Positions 1 through 9,725 are shown, counted from the first letter of the stretch. The stretch: 64,000 bases of DNA from Jiangella asiatica (GCF_004349065.1 NZ_SMKZ01000025.1:1-64000), one strand, 5' to 3'. A program made the numbers and translations. Notes: a model not told the origin generated them from the letters alone.

Positions 1-56
1 GTGGCCAGGTGATCCCGGGCGGCGGAAGCGGCGTCCCCGGCGGACAGGGCGGGTGA
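1..56 (+). CDS. C-terminal tail of an upstream protein, cut by the window edge
   Basis: An open frame enters from the left edge and stops with TGA at 54-56. It encodes a glycine-rich tail ([17 protein letters not shown]). The stop overlaps the GTG start of the next gene at 53, so the two are probably translationally coupled. The tail resembles the Gly/Pro-rich end of the adaptor encoded at 2872-4842, so a membrane fusion protein of the same exporter is a reasonable guess, but no domain is visible. Confidence 0.5.
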   Translation, partial: GQVIPGGGSGVPGGQGG

Positions 57-774
57 GTGGGGTGACCACGACACGCGGTGACGGAGCCGCCGTCCTCGAC
101 GTGGACGGCGTCGGCAAGTCCTACCAAACCGGGACGCTGAACGTGGACGCACTGCGCGGCATCGACCTGACCATCGGGCAGGGCGAGTACGTCGCGATCA
201 TGGGCCCGTCCGGGTCCGGGAAGTCGACGCTCATGCACATCCTCGGCTGTCTCGACACCCCGACCGCTGGCACCTACCGGCTGGTCGGCGTCGATGTCGG
301 CGACCTGTCCGAGGTGGAGCTGGCCGAGGTCCGCAACAGCCTCATCGGGTTCGTGTTCCAGCAGTTCAACCTGCTGGCGCATCTCACGGCCCTGCGCAAT
401 GTCGAGCTGCCGCTGGCCTACGCGGGGACCTCCCGCGACGAACGCCGTCGCCGGGCCCTCGACGCGCTGGCCGGGGTCGGCCTGGCCGACCGGGTCGATC
501 ACCGGCCGCGTGAACTATCCGGCGGCCAGCAGCAGCGGGTCGCCATCGCCCGGGCGCTGGTCACCGACCCGGCGCTGATCCTCGCCGACGAACCGACCGG
601 CAACCTCGACTCACGCTCGACCGGCGACGTGCTGGCGCTCTTCGACGAGCTGCACCGCGGCGGCCGGACCATCGTGCTGATCACGCACGAGGAGGACGTG
701 GCCGCGCGGGCGGAGCGGGTCATCCGCATCCACGACGGCGAGCTGCGCACCGGCGTTCCCCTGGCGGTGGGCCG

Positions 775-778
<4 letters not shown>
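53..778 (+). CDS. MacB/LolD-type ABC transporter ATP-binding protein
   Basis: This 241-residue protein is the cytoplasmic ATPase of a MacB-type exporter. The Walker A motif GPSGSGKS lies at residues 51-58, the Q-loop at FQQFN (about 102-106), the signature LSGGQQQ at about 155-161 and Walker B plus D-loop ([12 protein letters not shown]) at about 175-186. This is the MacB/LolD/FtsE subgroup pattern, and the length is normal. GTG 53 overlaps the preceding stop, and the gene end overlaps the ATG of the permease at 775. Family members energise a periplasm-facing permease in export of lipoproteins, peptides or drugs; the substrate cannot be read here. Confidence 0.95.
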
Positions 779-2004
<1,226 letters not shown>

Positions 2005-2036
2005 CCGTTGTCCGAACCGATCCAGGAGTTGTTGAC

Positions 2037-2879
2037 ATGTTGCGAAGGTTCTCTTTCCTGCTGGTCCCGCTCGTGATCGCCGCCGGCTGCGGTGCGGCCG
2101 AGGACGGAGACACGACGGCCGACGACGACGCGGCGACCGCGTCCGCGGACGGCGACGCCATCGTGGACGAGCCGGACGAGCCGGCCGCGCCGGGGGCCGC
2201 CGGGCTCGTTGCCGCCGTGGACGGCACGACGCTGCAGGTCCAGAGCGACTCCGGACAGGTGGCGGTCACCTACACCGACGCCACGGAGATCACCGCGACC
2301 ACCGAGGGCACCGCGGCCGACCTGGCGGTGGGCTCCTGCGTCGTCGTGGAGACCGAGGAACCGGCGGGAGAGGAGACGGCGACGGAGGTCGCCGCGGTCG
2401 CTGTCTCGGTGACGCTGGCCGGCGACGACGGCGGCTGCTCGGACGGTGGCGCGGGCAACGGCGGGCCCGGCCCGGTCGGACGGCCGACGGACCGGCCGTC
2501 CGGGCCGCCGACCGACCGGCCGGAGGACGCGCCGCCGCGGTCCCCTGACGACATAGCCGGCCGGACCATCGGCGTCGTCACCGCCGTCGACGGCGACACG
2601 TTCACCGTCGAGGCCACCACGCCCGTGCGGCCGTTCGAGGACGAGGACGGTGCCGCCACCGCCGAGCCGACCACGACCGAGGTCGCGGTGACGACATCGG
2701 AGAGCACCGCCTGGAGCGTCGAGGTGGTCTCCGGGCCGGACGCCCTTGTGGTGGGCAGCTGTGCCAGCGCGCTCGGCTCCGCCGACGACACCGGCGCGAT
2801 CACCGCGACCACCATCGCCATCCACCCGGCGGCCGACGGCGCTTGCCCGTGGCGGACCCGAGGTGGCGAAGGTGCCTGA
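2037..2879 (+). CDS. Lipoprotein with two DUF5666-like repeats
   Basis: The ATG at 2037 is chosen over an in-frame ATG at 2001 because AGGAG sits eight bases before it and the protein then begins with a lipoprotein signal peptide ([18 protein letters not shown], lipobox IAAGC). The mature part has an acidic low-complexity linker and two beta-rich repeats of DUF5666 type ([13 protein letters not shown]... and [13 protein letters not shown]...), each ending in VGSC. The two repeats are separated by a Pro/Asp-rich stretch. It lies between the permease and adaptor genes and overlaps the latter, so it is probably an extracytoplasmic accessory of the exporter. Its molecular role is unknown. Confidence 0.8.
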   Translation: MLRRFSFLLVPLVIAAGCGAAEDGDTTADDDAATASADGDAIVDEPDEPAAPGAAGLVAAVDGTTLQVQSDSGQVAVTYTDATEITATTEGTAADLAVGSCVVVETEEPAGEETATEVAAVAVSVTLAGDDGGCSDGGAGNGGPGPVGRPTDRPSGPPTDRPEDAPPRSPDDIAGRTIGVVTAVDGDTFTVEATTPVRPFEDEDGAATAEPTTTEVAVTTSESTAWSVEVVSGPDALVVGSCASALGSADDTGAITATTIAIHPAADGACPWRTRGGEGA

Positions 2880-4842
2880 GACCTTCACGGTCCGACGCCG
2901 GCAGCGGCGCGGCCGGCGGTGGAAGCTCGTCGTGGCCGGTGCCTCGACGGTGGTCGTCGCCGGTGGTGCCGCGAGCGTGTGGGCGGTGGCAGACGTCGGT
3001 GCACGGCCGGCGTACCGGACCGTCCCCGCCGAGCTGGGCTCGGTCGCGGAGACCCTGGATCACAGTGCGACGGTGTCAGTGACTGACTTCGCGACGGTCG
3101 GCTTCGCGCGCTCGGGGACGGTGGCGACGGTGGACGTCGCCGTCGGCGACACCGTGACGGTCGGGCAGCCCTTGGCCTCGCTGGACACCGCCGCCCTGGA
3201 AGCCGACCTCGCCGACGCCACCGCGCAGCTGGCCCAGGCCGAGGCGGCTCTGGAGGCGACCGAGACCGGCCAGGAGGAGGCGGTGGCAGCGGCCGCGGAG
3301 ACGACCTCGCCGGAAAGGTCGTCCGAGACGTCCTCGGCGGACACGGCGCCGTTGGACACAGAGACGGCGCCGTCGGATGGCGGGTCCGCGCCGCCGGCCT
3401 CGTCGGTGTCGCAGGACGAGCTGCGGGCGCTGCAGCAGGCGGTCAAGGCCGCTCAGATCGCCGCTGAGCGCAGCCTCGCCCAGGCGAGCGCGGCGCTGGC
3501 GGCGCAGGACGAGGCGTGTTCGGCCTCGATGGCGGAGAGCGCCGCGGACGCGACGGCCGCCTCGACCGTCGCGGACATCGAGACCGCGAGCCCGTCGCCG
3601 TCTCCGTCTCCGTCGGAGCCGCCGGACCCGAGCCCGTCGCCGTCGCCGTCTCCGTCGGAACCGCCGGACCCGAGCCCGTCGCCGTCGCCGTCTCCGTCGG
3701 AACCGCCGGACCCGAGCCCGTCGCCGTCGCCGTCTCCGTCGGAACCGCCGAGCCCGTCGCCGTCGCCGTCTCCGTCGGAGCCGGAACCACCGACGCCTGA
3801 CCTAGGGCCGTGCGTGGCGGCGCTGCAGAAGGCGCAGACGGCGCAGCAGCAGGCGGCAGCCGACCAGGACGCGCTGCAGTCGGCCATCACGGCGCTGGCG
3901 GACCTGCTCGCCACGGCCTCGGCACCGTCCGGCGATACCGACGCCAGCACGGACAATGGCACGGACAATGGCACGGACAATGGCACGGACAATGGCACGG
4001 ACAATGGCACGGACAATGGCACGGACACCGGCACGGACACCGGCACGGACACCGACACCGGCAGCACGCCGGAGCCGGAGTCGTCGGAGTCCGCCTCGTC
4101 CGGGCCGGGCGGAACCGCGTTGTCCGAGGCAGCCCAGCTCGCCCGCGACCAGGCAGCCGTGACCGAGGCGGAGCTGGCCGTGCTCGAGGCACAGCAGGCA
4201 TTGGACGCGGCCACCCTCGTCGCGCCGATCGCGGGCACGGTCGCTGAGGTCGGGCTGAGCGCGGGAGCCGCCGCGGACGGCGCGGCGACCATCACCGTGA
4301 CCGGCGCGGGGTCGGTCACCGTGACGGCCTCGCTGTCGGAGAGTGACCTGCGGCGGCTCGAGGTCGGCACCGCCGTCGAGGTGCGGACCGCCGGCTCCAC
4401 CGCGGCGGTCGACGGGCAGGTCGTCTCGATCGGGCTGATCCCCGACACGTCCTCGGGCAGCGCGCTCTACACCGTCGTCGTCGGCGTCGAGGAACCGCCG
4501 GAGAACGCGGCGACCGGGGCGGAGGCGGACGTGTCGTTCCTGCTCGGCGAGGTGGAGGAGGTCCTCACGGTGCCCAACTCGGCGGTGACGCTGACCGACG
4601 ACGAGGGCGGCGCCTCGGTGCAGGTGCTGGTCGACGGGGACGTGCGCACCGTGGAGGTCGGCGTCGGCGTGGTCGGTTCGGAGCGCACCGAGATCGTCGA
4701 CGGTCTGGAGACCGGTGACCAGGTGGTGCTCGCTGAGCTCGACGCCGACCTGCCCACGTCGGACAACTCCGACCCGGCAGGCTCGTTCGGCGACCCGGGT
4801 GGCGGGATGCGACCGCCCGGCGGCGTGATGCGGCCGCGCTGA
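2872..4842 (+). CDS. HlyD/MacA-like membrane fusion adaptor with large low-complexity inserts
   Basis: A GTG at 2872 (another at 2863) follows GAGG and overlaps the preceding gene. The protein of about 656 residues has a basic N-terminus and one membrane helix (about residues 20-42). A biotinyl-lipoyl half-motif (FARSGTVATVDVAVGDTVTVGQPLASLD) precedes an alanine-rich coiled hairpin; the second lipoyl half (LVAPIAGTVAEVGLSAG) and beta-barrel/MPS-like domains follow. The hairpin is interrupted by a PSPSPS-EPPDP region and a TDNG repeat, both tandem at DNA level, which make it much longer than typical family members. It would bridge the MacB permease to the cell wall side. The tail is Gly/Arg/Pro rich. 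Confidence 0.88.
   Translation: MPETFTVRRRQRRGRRWKLVVAGASTVVVAGGAASVWAVADVGARPAYRTVPAELGSVAETLDHSATVSVTDFATVGFARSGTVATVDVAVGDTVTVGQPLASLDTAALEADLADATAQLAQAEAALEATETGQEEAVAAAAETTSPERSSETSSADTAPLDTETAPSDGGSAPPASSVSQDELRALQQAVKAAQIAAERSLAQASAALAAQDEACSASMAESAADATAASTVADIETASPSPSPSPSEPPDPSPSPSPSPSEPPDPSPSPSPSPSEPPDPSPSPSPSPSEPPSPSPSPSPSEPEPPTPDLGPCVAALQKAQTAQQQAAADQDALQSAITALADLLATASAPSGDTDASTDNGTDNGTDNGTDNGTDNGTDNGTDTGTDTGTDTDTGSTPEPESSESASSGPGGTALSEAAQLARDQAAVTEAELAVLEAQQALDAATLVAPIAGTVAEVGLSAGAAADGAATITVTGAGSVTVTASLSESDLRRLEVGTAVEVRTAGSTAAVDGQVVSIGLIPDTSSGSALYTVVVGVEEPPENAATGAEADVSFLLGEVEEVLTVPNSAVTLTDDEGGASVQVLVDGDVRTVEVGVGVVGSERTEIVDGLETGDQVVLAELDADLPTSDNSDPAGSFGDPGGGMRPPGGVMRPR
3589..3783 (+). 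repeat. Coding tandem repeat, 42-base unit (Ser-Pro rich)
   Basis: About five head-to-tail copies are present. Three are full 42-base units (3589-3630, 3631-3672, 3673-3714) and two are shortened ones that lack the GACCCG end (36 and 33 bases). They encode SPSPSPSPSEPPDP repeats inside the adaptor hairpin. All length changes are multiples of three and keep the frame. Near-identical copies suggest recent slippage or unequal crossing over. Confidence 0.95.
3949..4062 (+). repeat. Coding tandem repeat, 12-base unit (Thr-Asp-Asn-Gly)
   Basis: Six exact copies of ACGGACAATGGC at 3949-4020 are followed by variant ACGGACACCGGC copies to about 4062. They encode TDNG then TDTG repeats in the same adaptor. 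The perfect identity indicates recent expansion. Confidence 0.96.
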
Positions 4843-4872
4843 CCGACCGAACCCGCGGGTGGGGCGGGCGGC

Positions 4873-5364
4873 TCAGCTCTTGCTGACTGCTCGCTCGCCC
4901 TCGCCCGGCTTCCAGATGGTGACGGTGAGTTGCCCGTCGGCGAACTCCACCGAGGAGGCGCCGACGAGGTCGCCGACGTAGAACGGGTCGAAGGGCTGGC
5001 CGCGCAGGTCCATGCCGGTCTCGGCGAACAGGTGCTCGGCGAACCGGTCGTGCAGCCCTGTGTCTTGCTCGTTCACCGCCTCGCCCCACACCTTCGCGTC
5101 GCCGTCGCCCACGTAGGGGTCGACGGTGGCGGTGTGCAGCGAGAACCGCGGGTCGCGGCCGAGGTCCTTGAACTTGAGCGTGCCCGGCATGCCGACGATC
5201 ACCAGCCGGCCCTCGAAGATGCGCGGCTCGACGGGGCTGATCCGGGGGAAACCGTCGGAGCGCAGGGTGGCCAGCATGCACAGGCTGCCCGTGGCTCGAT
5301 GGCGGCGCACGAACGTCTCCGCGACGTGTGGTGCCTCTGCGACGAACTGCGACCAGGCGACCAT
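4873..5364 (-). CDS. Pyridoxamine 5'-phosphate oxidase-fold (PPOX) protein
   Basis: This 163-residue protein has the split-barrel pattern of PPOX-class flavin/F420-binding proteins. The N-terminus ATGSLCMLATLRSDGFPRISPVEPRIFEGRLVIV gives the first barrel strands, and KFKDLGRDPRFSLHTA is the usual cofactor-side helix and strand. Many actinobacterial members use F420 or FMN to reduce small molecules, while others bind heme. No feature separates these here. It is convergent with the exporter genes and monocistronic. Confidence 0.8.
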   Translation of the reverse strand: MVAWSQFVAEAPHVAETFVRRHRATGSLCMLATLRSDGFPRISPVEPRIFEGRLVIVGMPGTLKFKDLGRDPRFSLHTATVDPYVGDGDAKVWGEAVNEQDTGLHDRFAEHLFAETGMDLRGQPFDPFYVGDLVGASSVEFADGQLTVTIWKPGEGERAVSKS

Positions 5365-5657
5365 GGGCCCGGATGGTACCGCGATCCGGGGGCGGTGGCT
5401 CAGCTCCCGGTGGCCGTCTTGATGACGTCGTCGAGGACCTCCCGCGAGAGTTGGAGGTCGTCGATCGCCCGGTCCAGCTGTTCCGCCGCGGCCTGGCCTA
5501 CTTCCACCTCACCGACGACGACGCCTACCCGGCGCTGGCCGACTTGCGGCCCCGCTGGTCAACCCGGACCTGTCGCATCGGCTGCGGTCGGGCCTGGACT
5601 GATCGGCTACACCGACTACCCGCCCGCGGACGGTCAGACCGCCGGGTCCGTCGTCGG
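5365..5657. other. Intergenic stretch with possible gene debris
   Basis: No complete gene is seen. On the minus strand, about 5400-5510 can be read as a C-terminal-like tail (AAAEQLDRAIDDLQLSREVLDDVI and on to a stop), which looks like the end of a regulator coiled coil. It runs into an in-frame stop upstream. On the plus strand, a stretch encoding AYFHLTDDDAYPALADL also looks protein-like but is frameshifted. Both are weak signs of decayed genes. Confidence 0.25.
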
Positions 5658-6548
5658 TCAGTCGCCGTCGCCGAGCAGAGCGTCGACGACCCTGCGTGCC
5701 TCGGCCTTCACACGGGCCACGTGCGAGTCGTAGGTGATGAGCGCCTTCCACAGCGCCCAGCCGCGAGCCCGTGCCCACATGGCGTCGTCGGCCGCGCTGC
5801 CGAGCGTGGAGCGGAACGCCGCGCGCGCCGGGGCGTCCAGGAACGTCCACGCCAGCACATGGTCGCAAGCGGGGTCGCCGACCCCGCAACCGCCGAAGTC
5901 GATGACGGCGCTGAGCTCCCCGTCGCGGACCAGCAGGTTGCCGGGCGCGACGTCGCCGTGGAACCACACCGGAGAGCCGGTCCACGCCGCGGCCAGCGAG
6001 TCCTCCCAGACCGCCCGGGCGCGGGCGGTGTCGATGCGGCCGTCGAGGTCGCGCAGCTTCTGTTCGGTCTCCTCGCCGTAGGCCGCGGCGACGGCCGCAC
6101 CACGATGGAAGTTGTGGCTGCCCGGCGCTGGCCCGCCGTCGGTGTCCAGCTGTCGCAGCGCCAGCAGGAAGCCGGCGACGTCCTCGGCCATCCGCACCAG
6201 GCTGTCGATGCGCGCGACGTGCGAGGGCTCGCCGTCCAGCCACCGGTTCACCGACCACGTCCACGGGTAGCCGCATCCGGGCTGCCCGACGGCCACCGGC
6301 GCCGGGATCGGCAGCGGCAGCCCGCGGGCGAGGCGCGGCAGCCAGTGCTGCTCCTTGGCGACCTGCTCTCGGTAATGCTCCGCGCTGGGCAGCCGCACCG
6401 ACAGCGCGTCGCCGAGCCGGAACGTCCGGTTGTCGATCCCCTGGTGCGTGACCGGCCGGACGGGGAGGTGCGCCCACTCGGGGAACTGCTCGGCGACGAG
6501 GCACCGCACGAGACCGACGTCGATGGTGGGTACCTGCGCGGTGGTCAT
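5658..6548 (-). CDS. Aminoglycoside phosphotransferase-family kinase
   Basis: This 296-residue protein has the APH fold. The catalytic loop is WFHGDVAPGNLLV (about residues 194-206), with the conserved HGD and N. The metal-binding IDFGGCGVGDPACD follows at about 216-229. The N-lobe has the GIDNRTFRLGDALSVRLPS nucleotide-loop region. Family members phosphorylate aminoglycosides, other antibiotics, homoserine or sugars, and many actinobacterial paralogues are uncharacterised. Nothing nearby shows the substrate, so resistance should not be assumed. Confidence 0.9.
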   Translation of the reverse strand: MTTAQVPTIDVGLVRCLVAEQFPEWAHLPVRPVTHQGIDNRTFRLGDALSVRLPSAEHYREQVAKEQHWLPRLARGLPLPIPAPVAVGQPGCGYPWTWSVNRWLDGEPSHVARIDSLVRMAEDVAGFLLALRQLDTDGGPAPGSHNFHRGAAVAAAYGEETEQKLRDLDGRIDTARARAVWEDSLAAAWTGSPVWFHGDVAPGNLLVRDGELSAVIDFGGCGVGDPACDHVLAWTFLDAPARAAFRSTLGSAADDAMWARARGWALWKALITYDSHVARVKAEARRVVDALLGDGD

Positions 6549-6925
6549 CGAGGGTCACTGTAGGGATCGCCGGCGCGGGCGCCAACGCAATATCGGAGGG
6601 TCGGGTCGTGCGCGGCCCGGATTCAGGTGCGGAGCGTTGTTCGCCGGCCGGCGACACCGTTGCGGCGGCATCGGGTTCGCCGATCGGCTCGAGCCGCGCA
6701 ACCTCGCTGGTCGGTCGGAGGGCGACGCCCTTTTGGGTGACTGGAGTCGACGGAGCGGGATCGCTGTGGTGGTGGCGACAGCAGCCCCACAGTCCGGCAC
6801 GGCAACGTCCCGAGCTCGACCGGGTGGTGCGTATGTGCGACCAGTGCGAAGGAGGGCGGGCGGCACCGCTTCTCGGCGCCGGCCGGCCCGCGCCGCGGTG
6901 CGAGGCCGCGCCGTCGCACCACCGG
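6549..6925. other. Intergenic region, nothing recognised
   Basis: This stretch of 377 bases lies between two minus-strand genes. Frames across it are arginine/proline-rich read-throughs without domain character or credible ribosome binding sites. It must contain the promoter of the phosphotransferase gene near 6549-6600, but no clear -10/-35 pair was found. Confidence 0.5.
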
Positions 6926-7588
6926 TCAGTCGCGGCCCTGGGTGGTGGCGACGTCGGCCTCGTTGCCCTCGGCGTCGGCAAGGGTCCACCACGTCGGGGC
7001 GCGGTCCCTGACCAGCCGCCCGCCGGCGGCGAGGGCGGCGGCGACGCGCGCCTCCGCCTGGTCGTACGGGACCCAGACATCGACGTGGATGCGGTTGCGC
7101 TGCGGACGCGGTGCGTCCATGTCCTGGAACCAGATGCCCGGTCCGTGCCAGCGCGGGTCGATCAGGTCTTCGTCGGGGTTGTCGGGGCGGCGTTCGTAGT
7201 CGAGCACGGCCGCCCAGAACGGCATCACGTCGGCGCTGACGAGGGCGTCGATGGTGAGCAGGACCGTCTGGATCCGGGTCGGGTCGGCGGTGAGGCCGCG
7301 GTCGCTGGCCAGCGCCGAGATCCGGCGGGCCAGGTCGAGGTCGCGCTCGGTCATCCCGGCGTAGTCGTCGGTGGCGGTGAGCAGGCGGACCGTGACGCCG
7401 TCGTGCCGCAGGTCGATGTCGGGCTGGTGCGGGCCGACACCGTCGAGCTCACCGATCGCCTGGACGAATGCGGTCCCGTCAGCGAACGAGGCGGTGCGGA
7501 AGAAGGCGTTGGCGCCGTCGCCGACCACCCGCCAGTCGCGGGTGCCCTCGGCGGCGTGGAACGCGCGCATGGTGATGGGTTCGGACAT
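6926..7588 (-). CDS. Pterin-4a-carbinolamine dehydratase-like / VOC (glyoxalase) fusion
   Basis: This 220-residue protein joins two domains. The N-terminal part (about 10-75; WRVVGDGANAFFRTASFADGTAFVQAIGEL then HQPDIDLRHDGVTVRL) matches the pterin dehydratase core, where HxPDIDLRYxxV is the usual signature. The C-terminal half (about 100-220) is a VOC fold ending in TLADAEGNEADVAT, the usual last strand of glyoxalase-like proteins. Start ATG 7588 lies two bases after the stop of the DinB gene upstream, so they share a transcript. The reaction is unknown. Confidence 0.8.
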   Translation of the reverse strand: MSEPITMRAFHAAEGTRDWRVVGDGANAFFRTASFADGTAFVQAIGELDGVGPHQPDIDLRHDGVTVRLLTATDDYAGMTERDLDLARRISALASDRGLTADPTRIQTVLLTIDALVSADVMPFWAAVLDYERRPDNPDEDLIDPRWHGPGIWFQDMDAPRPQRNRIHVDVWVPYDQAEARVAAALAAGGRLVRDRAPTWWTLADAEGNEADVATTQGRD

Positions 7589-7590
7589 GG

Positions 7591-8130
7591 TCACTCCCCG
7601 GTGCTGCCGTCGACCGCCTCGCGGATGAGGTCGGCGTGGCCGTTGTGTCGTGCGTACTCCTCGATCATGTGGCAGAGGACCCAGCGCAGGCTCGGTGCAC
7701 TGCCGTCGGGCCAGGGGCGGCTCGCGGGCCGGTCCAAGCCGCCGTCGGCGAAGGCCTCGGCGAAGCTCGCGCGGGACCGCTCCACCGCCGTCTCCCACAG
7801 CGCGAAGAGCTGGTCGGGGGTGTCCGCGGCGGCGGAGTCCCAGTCCCAGTCCCGGTCCGCGGCCCAGTCGATGGCGTCCCACGGCGCCGGCCGGTCCCGG
7901 TCGTGCAGCCAGCGCTGGAACCAGTCGTCCTCGACATATGCGAGGTGCTTGAGCAGGCCGCCCAGAGTCATCGTCGACGCGCCGATGGTGACCCGCAGCC
8001 CGGCGGGGTCCACGTCGCGGCACTTCCAGGCCAGGGTGGCGCGCTGGTAGTCGAGGAAACCGAGCAGGGTCTCGACCTCGCCGGCGTTCAGCGGCGGCTC
8101 GGGCCTGCCGTGCTGGTCGACGACCGTCAT
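7591..8130 (-). CDS. DinB/DUF664-family protein
   Basis: This 179-residue protein carries the four-helix DinB-like pattern. GGLLKHLAYVEDDWFQRWL and the later LRWVLCHMIEEYARHNGHADLIREAVDG carry the metal-binding histidines of DUF664 proteins. In actinomycetes many DinB relatives are mycothiol-dependent transferases, which is possible here. The gene overlaps the upstream hydrolase by four bases (ATGA) and is followed by the pterin dehydratase-VOC gene, forming a three-gene operon. Confidence 0.82.
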   Translation of the reverse strand: MTVVDQHGRPEPPLNAGEVETLLGFLDYQRATLAWKCRDVDPAGLRVTIGASTMTLGGLLKHLAYVEDDWFQRWLHDRDRPAPWDAIDWAADRDWDWDSAAADTPDQLFALWETAVERSRASFAEAFADGGLDRPASRPWPDGSAPSLRWVLCHMIEEYARHNGHADLIREAVDGSTGE

Positions 8131-8843
8131 GCCGCGGACTTGTCCGCGGCCGCCACGATGGCCTGGCCCAGGAGGTCGGGGCGGCTGAACTGCGGCCAGT
8201 GTCCGGTGTGCAGGTCCATGTACTCCACGTCGCGGAACTTCGTGAACTCCTGGACCGACGGCTCGCCCGCCTCGATCCATGCTTGGAGCTGGGCGCCGGT
8301 GAACTCCGGGCAGACGACGGTGAGCGGAACGTCGTAGCGCCGTTCGTCGGTGAGCCGCAGCGGGTCGGTGACCGCTCGTTCCGGCGACGGGACTGACCGC
8401 TCCCGGAACGCCGCGCGCATCGCGTCGTCGAGGTCGGCGATGTCCTCCTCGCCCAGGTTCTCCCAGGGCGGCAGCGGGATCTCGCCGTTCTCCGCGTGGA
8501 ACCCGGTACCGAGGGGCTCGCCGTCGGCCGCCGGGAACCCGCCGACGTAGACAGCGCGCGCGACCCGCTGGGTGCGCGCGTCCGTGGCGGCGCAGGCGAT
8601 GCCGGCACCCATCGAGTGCCCGACCACGACGACCTTGCCCTCGGCCGGTGGCACCGCGTCGATGGCCGCCGTGACCGCGTCGACGTGATCGCGCACGGTG
8701 ATGCCGGACCGGTCGGTGTCCTCGGACTCCAGCCCGGGCAGGGTCAGCGGATGCGCGCGATGGCCCGCCTGCTCCAAAGCCGGAATAATCGGGTCCCAGG
8801 ACGAACCGTCCAGCCAGAGGCCGGGAATCAGGATGACGTGCAT
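8127..8843 (-). CDS. Alpha/beta hydrolase
   Basis: The start at 8843 is preferred over a longer frame from 8915 because AGGAG lies just before it and MHVILIPGLWLDGSSW is the normal first strand and oxyanion region of the fold. The 238-residue protein has the nucleophile elbow GHSMG (Ser at about residue 78) and a C-terminal TGHWPQFSRPDLL that supplies the catalytic His. It is of the EstC/salicylate-esterase-like group in general appearance. It is the first gene of a three-gene operon, transcribed divergently from an ArsR-type regulator. Confidence 0.88.
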   Translation of the reverse strand: MHVILIPGLWLDGSSWDPIIPALEQAGHRAHPLTLPGLESEDTDRSGITVRDHVDAVTAAIDAVPPAEGKVVVVGHSMGAGIACAATDARTQRVARAVYVGGFPAADGEPLGTGFHAENGEIPLPPWENLGEEDIADLDDAMRAAFRERSVPSPERAVTDPLRLTDERRYDVPLTVVCPEFTGAQLQAWIEAGEPSVQEFTKFRDVEYMDLHTGHWPQFSRPDLLGQAIVAAADKSAA

Positions 8844-8867
8844 GATCGGGTCTCCTACTGCGTCGCA

Positions 8868-8897
8868 GTTATAATCCAGATTGACGGATTGATCCAA
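8868..8897 (-). promoter_or_regulatory. Promoter of the hydrolase operon with embedded operator palindrome
   Basis: On the minus strand TTGGAT (8892-8897) and TATAAC (8868-8873) are spaced by 18 bases, a near-consensus sigma-70 promoter. The inverted repeat AATCC (8873-8877) / GGATT (8886-8890) lies between the two hexamers, so a bound repressor would block RNA polymerase. The divergent regulator starting at 8918 is the obvious candidate. Confidence 0.6.
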
Positions 8898-8917
8898 CAT
8901 AGTGGAACGGACCAAAA

Positions 8918-9481
8918 ATGTCGATCGATGGGGTGATGCCGGATTACGAGCTCGAGGATCAGGCCGTGGTGACGGCGCCGACGCAGCTGCGCGCGATGTC
9001 GGATCCCCTCCGTTCGGCCATCCTCGACCTGGTCCTCGAACGTGCCGCGACGGTGAGCGAGCTGGCCACCGCGGTCGGCCGCCCCAAGAGCACCGTCGCG
9101 CACCACGTCAACGTCCTGGTCGACGCCGGCATGCTTCGAGTGGTCCGGACCCGGCGGGTGCGCGCGATCGACGAGCGCTACTACGGCCGCACCGCGCGCC
9201 TGTTCCGGATCGGCAAGATCGATCATCCGGTGATCTGGGAGAACGACCTATCCGTCGCCGCGGCCGAGGCCAAGTCGGCCTACGAGGCGGACGTGATGAT
9301 GAGCATCCTCCGGCACGCCCGCATCCCCCGGGAACGGGCGATGGAGTTCTGGGAGCACGTCCTGGCGCTGGTCCACGAGTTCAGCCGGATTCCTCGTTCC
9401 GGCGACGCCGTGTTCGGCTTCGTGGCCGGCCTGTATCCGACCGACCACCCGTCCCTGCCCGACCCGGAACCGGAGCCCTGA
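8918..9481 (+). CDS. ArsR-family winged-helix regulator
   Basis: This 187-residue protein has an N-terminal winged helix (about 20-95). APTQLRAMSDPLRSAILDLVLERAATVSELATAVGRPKSTVAHHVNVL is the ArsR-like helix-turn-helix. The C-terminal extension may carry effector or dimer contacts. No metal-binding CxC motif is visible, so a metalloregulator role is unlikely. It is divergent from the hydrolase-DinB-VOC operon and probably controls it through the palindrome at 8873-8890. Confidence 0.88.
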   Translation: MSIDGVMPDYELEDQAVVTAPTQLRAMSDPLRSAILDLVLERAATVSELATAVGRPKSTVAHHVNVLVDAGMLRVVRTRRVRAIDERYYGRTARLFRIGKIDHPVIWENDLSVAAAEAKSAYEADVMMSILRHARIPRERAMEFWEHVLALVHEFSRIPRSGDAVFGFVAGLYPTDHPSLPDPEPEP

Positions 9482-9725
9482 GAATCGAGGTCGCAGCCGC
9501 GTTCCGCCAGCCGGCGGGCCCGGCTCCTTCTCCGCGCGGTCAACGGACTCTCCTCGCCTCGGGAACGTCATGGAGCTCAGAACGTCACTCGGCCAGGAAC
9601 TCCGGCAGACGGCGGCGGCGTCCTGGTCCCGGTTCTCGGCAGCCTGCCGCCGGGCGTAGAACGTCACCATTGCGAATAGTGGTGATTCCTGCCGAACGCG
9701 AAGGTCCGGGCGCGGCGAGTCGAGG

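Noticed and set aside
3589-4062. CRISPR-like regular repeats
   Set aside because: The units are directly adjacent without spacers, keep the reading frame and encode low-complexity protein.
5658-6548. Antibiotic resistance gene
   Set aside because: The protein is an APH-fold kinase, but many paralogues have other substrates and there is no resistance context.
5509-7080. Long minus-strand reading frame of over 500 codons
   Set aside because: It is arginine/proline-rich, lacks domains and is out of frame with the clear phosphotransferase gene, as expected in high-GC DNA.
8868-8890. Transposon inverted repeats upstream of the ArsR gene
   Set aside because: The arms are only five bases and lie exactly within a promoter, which fits an operator.
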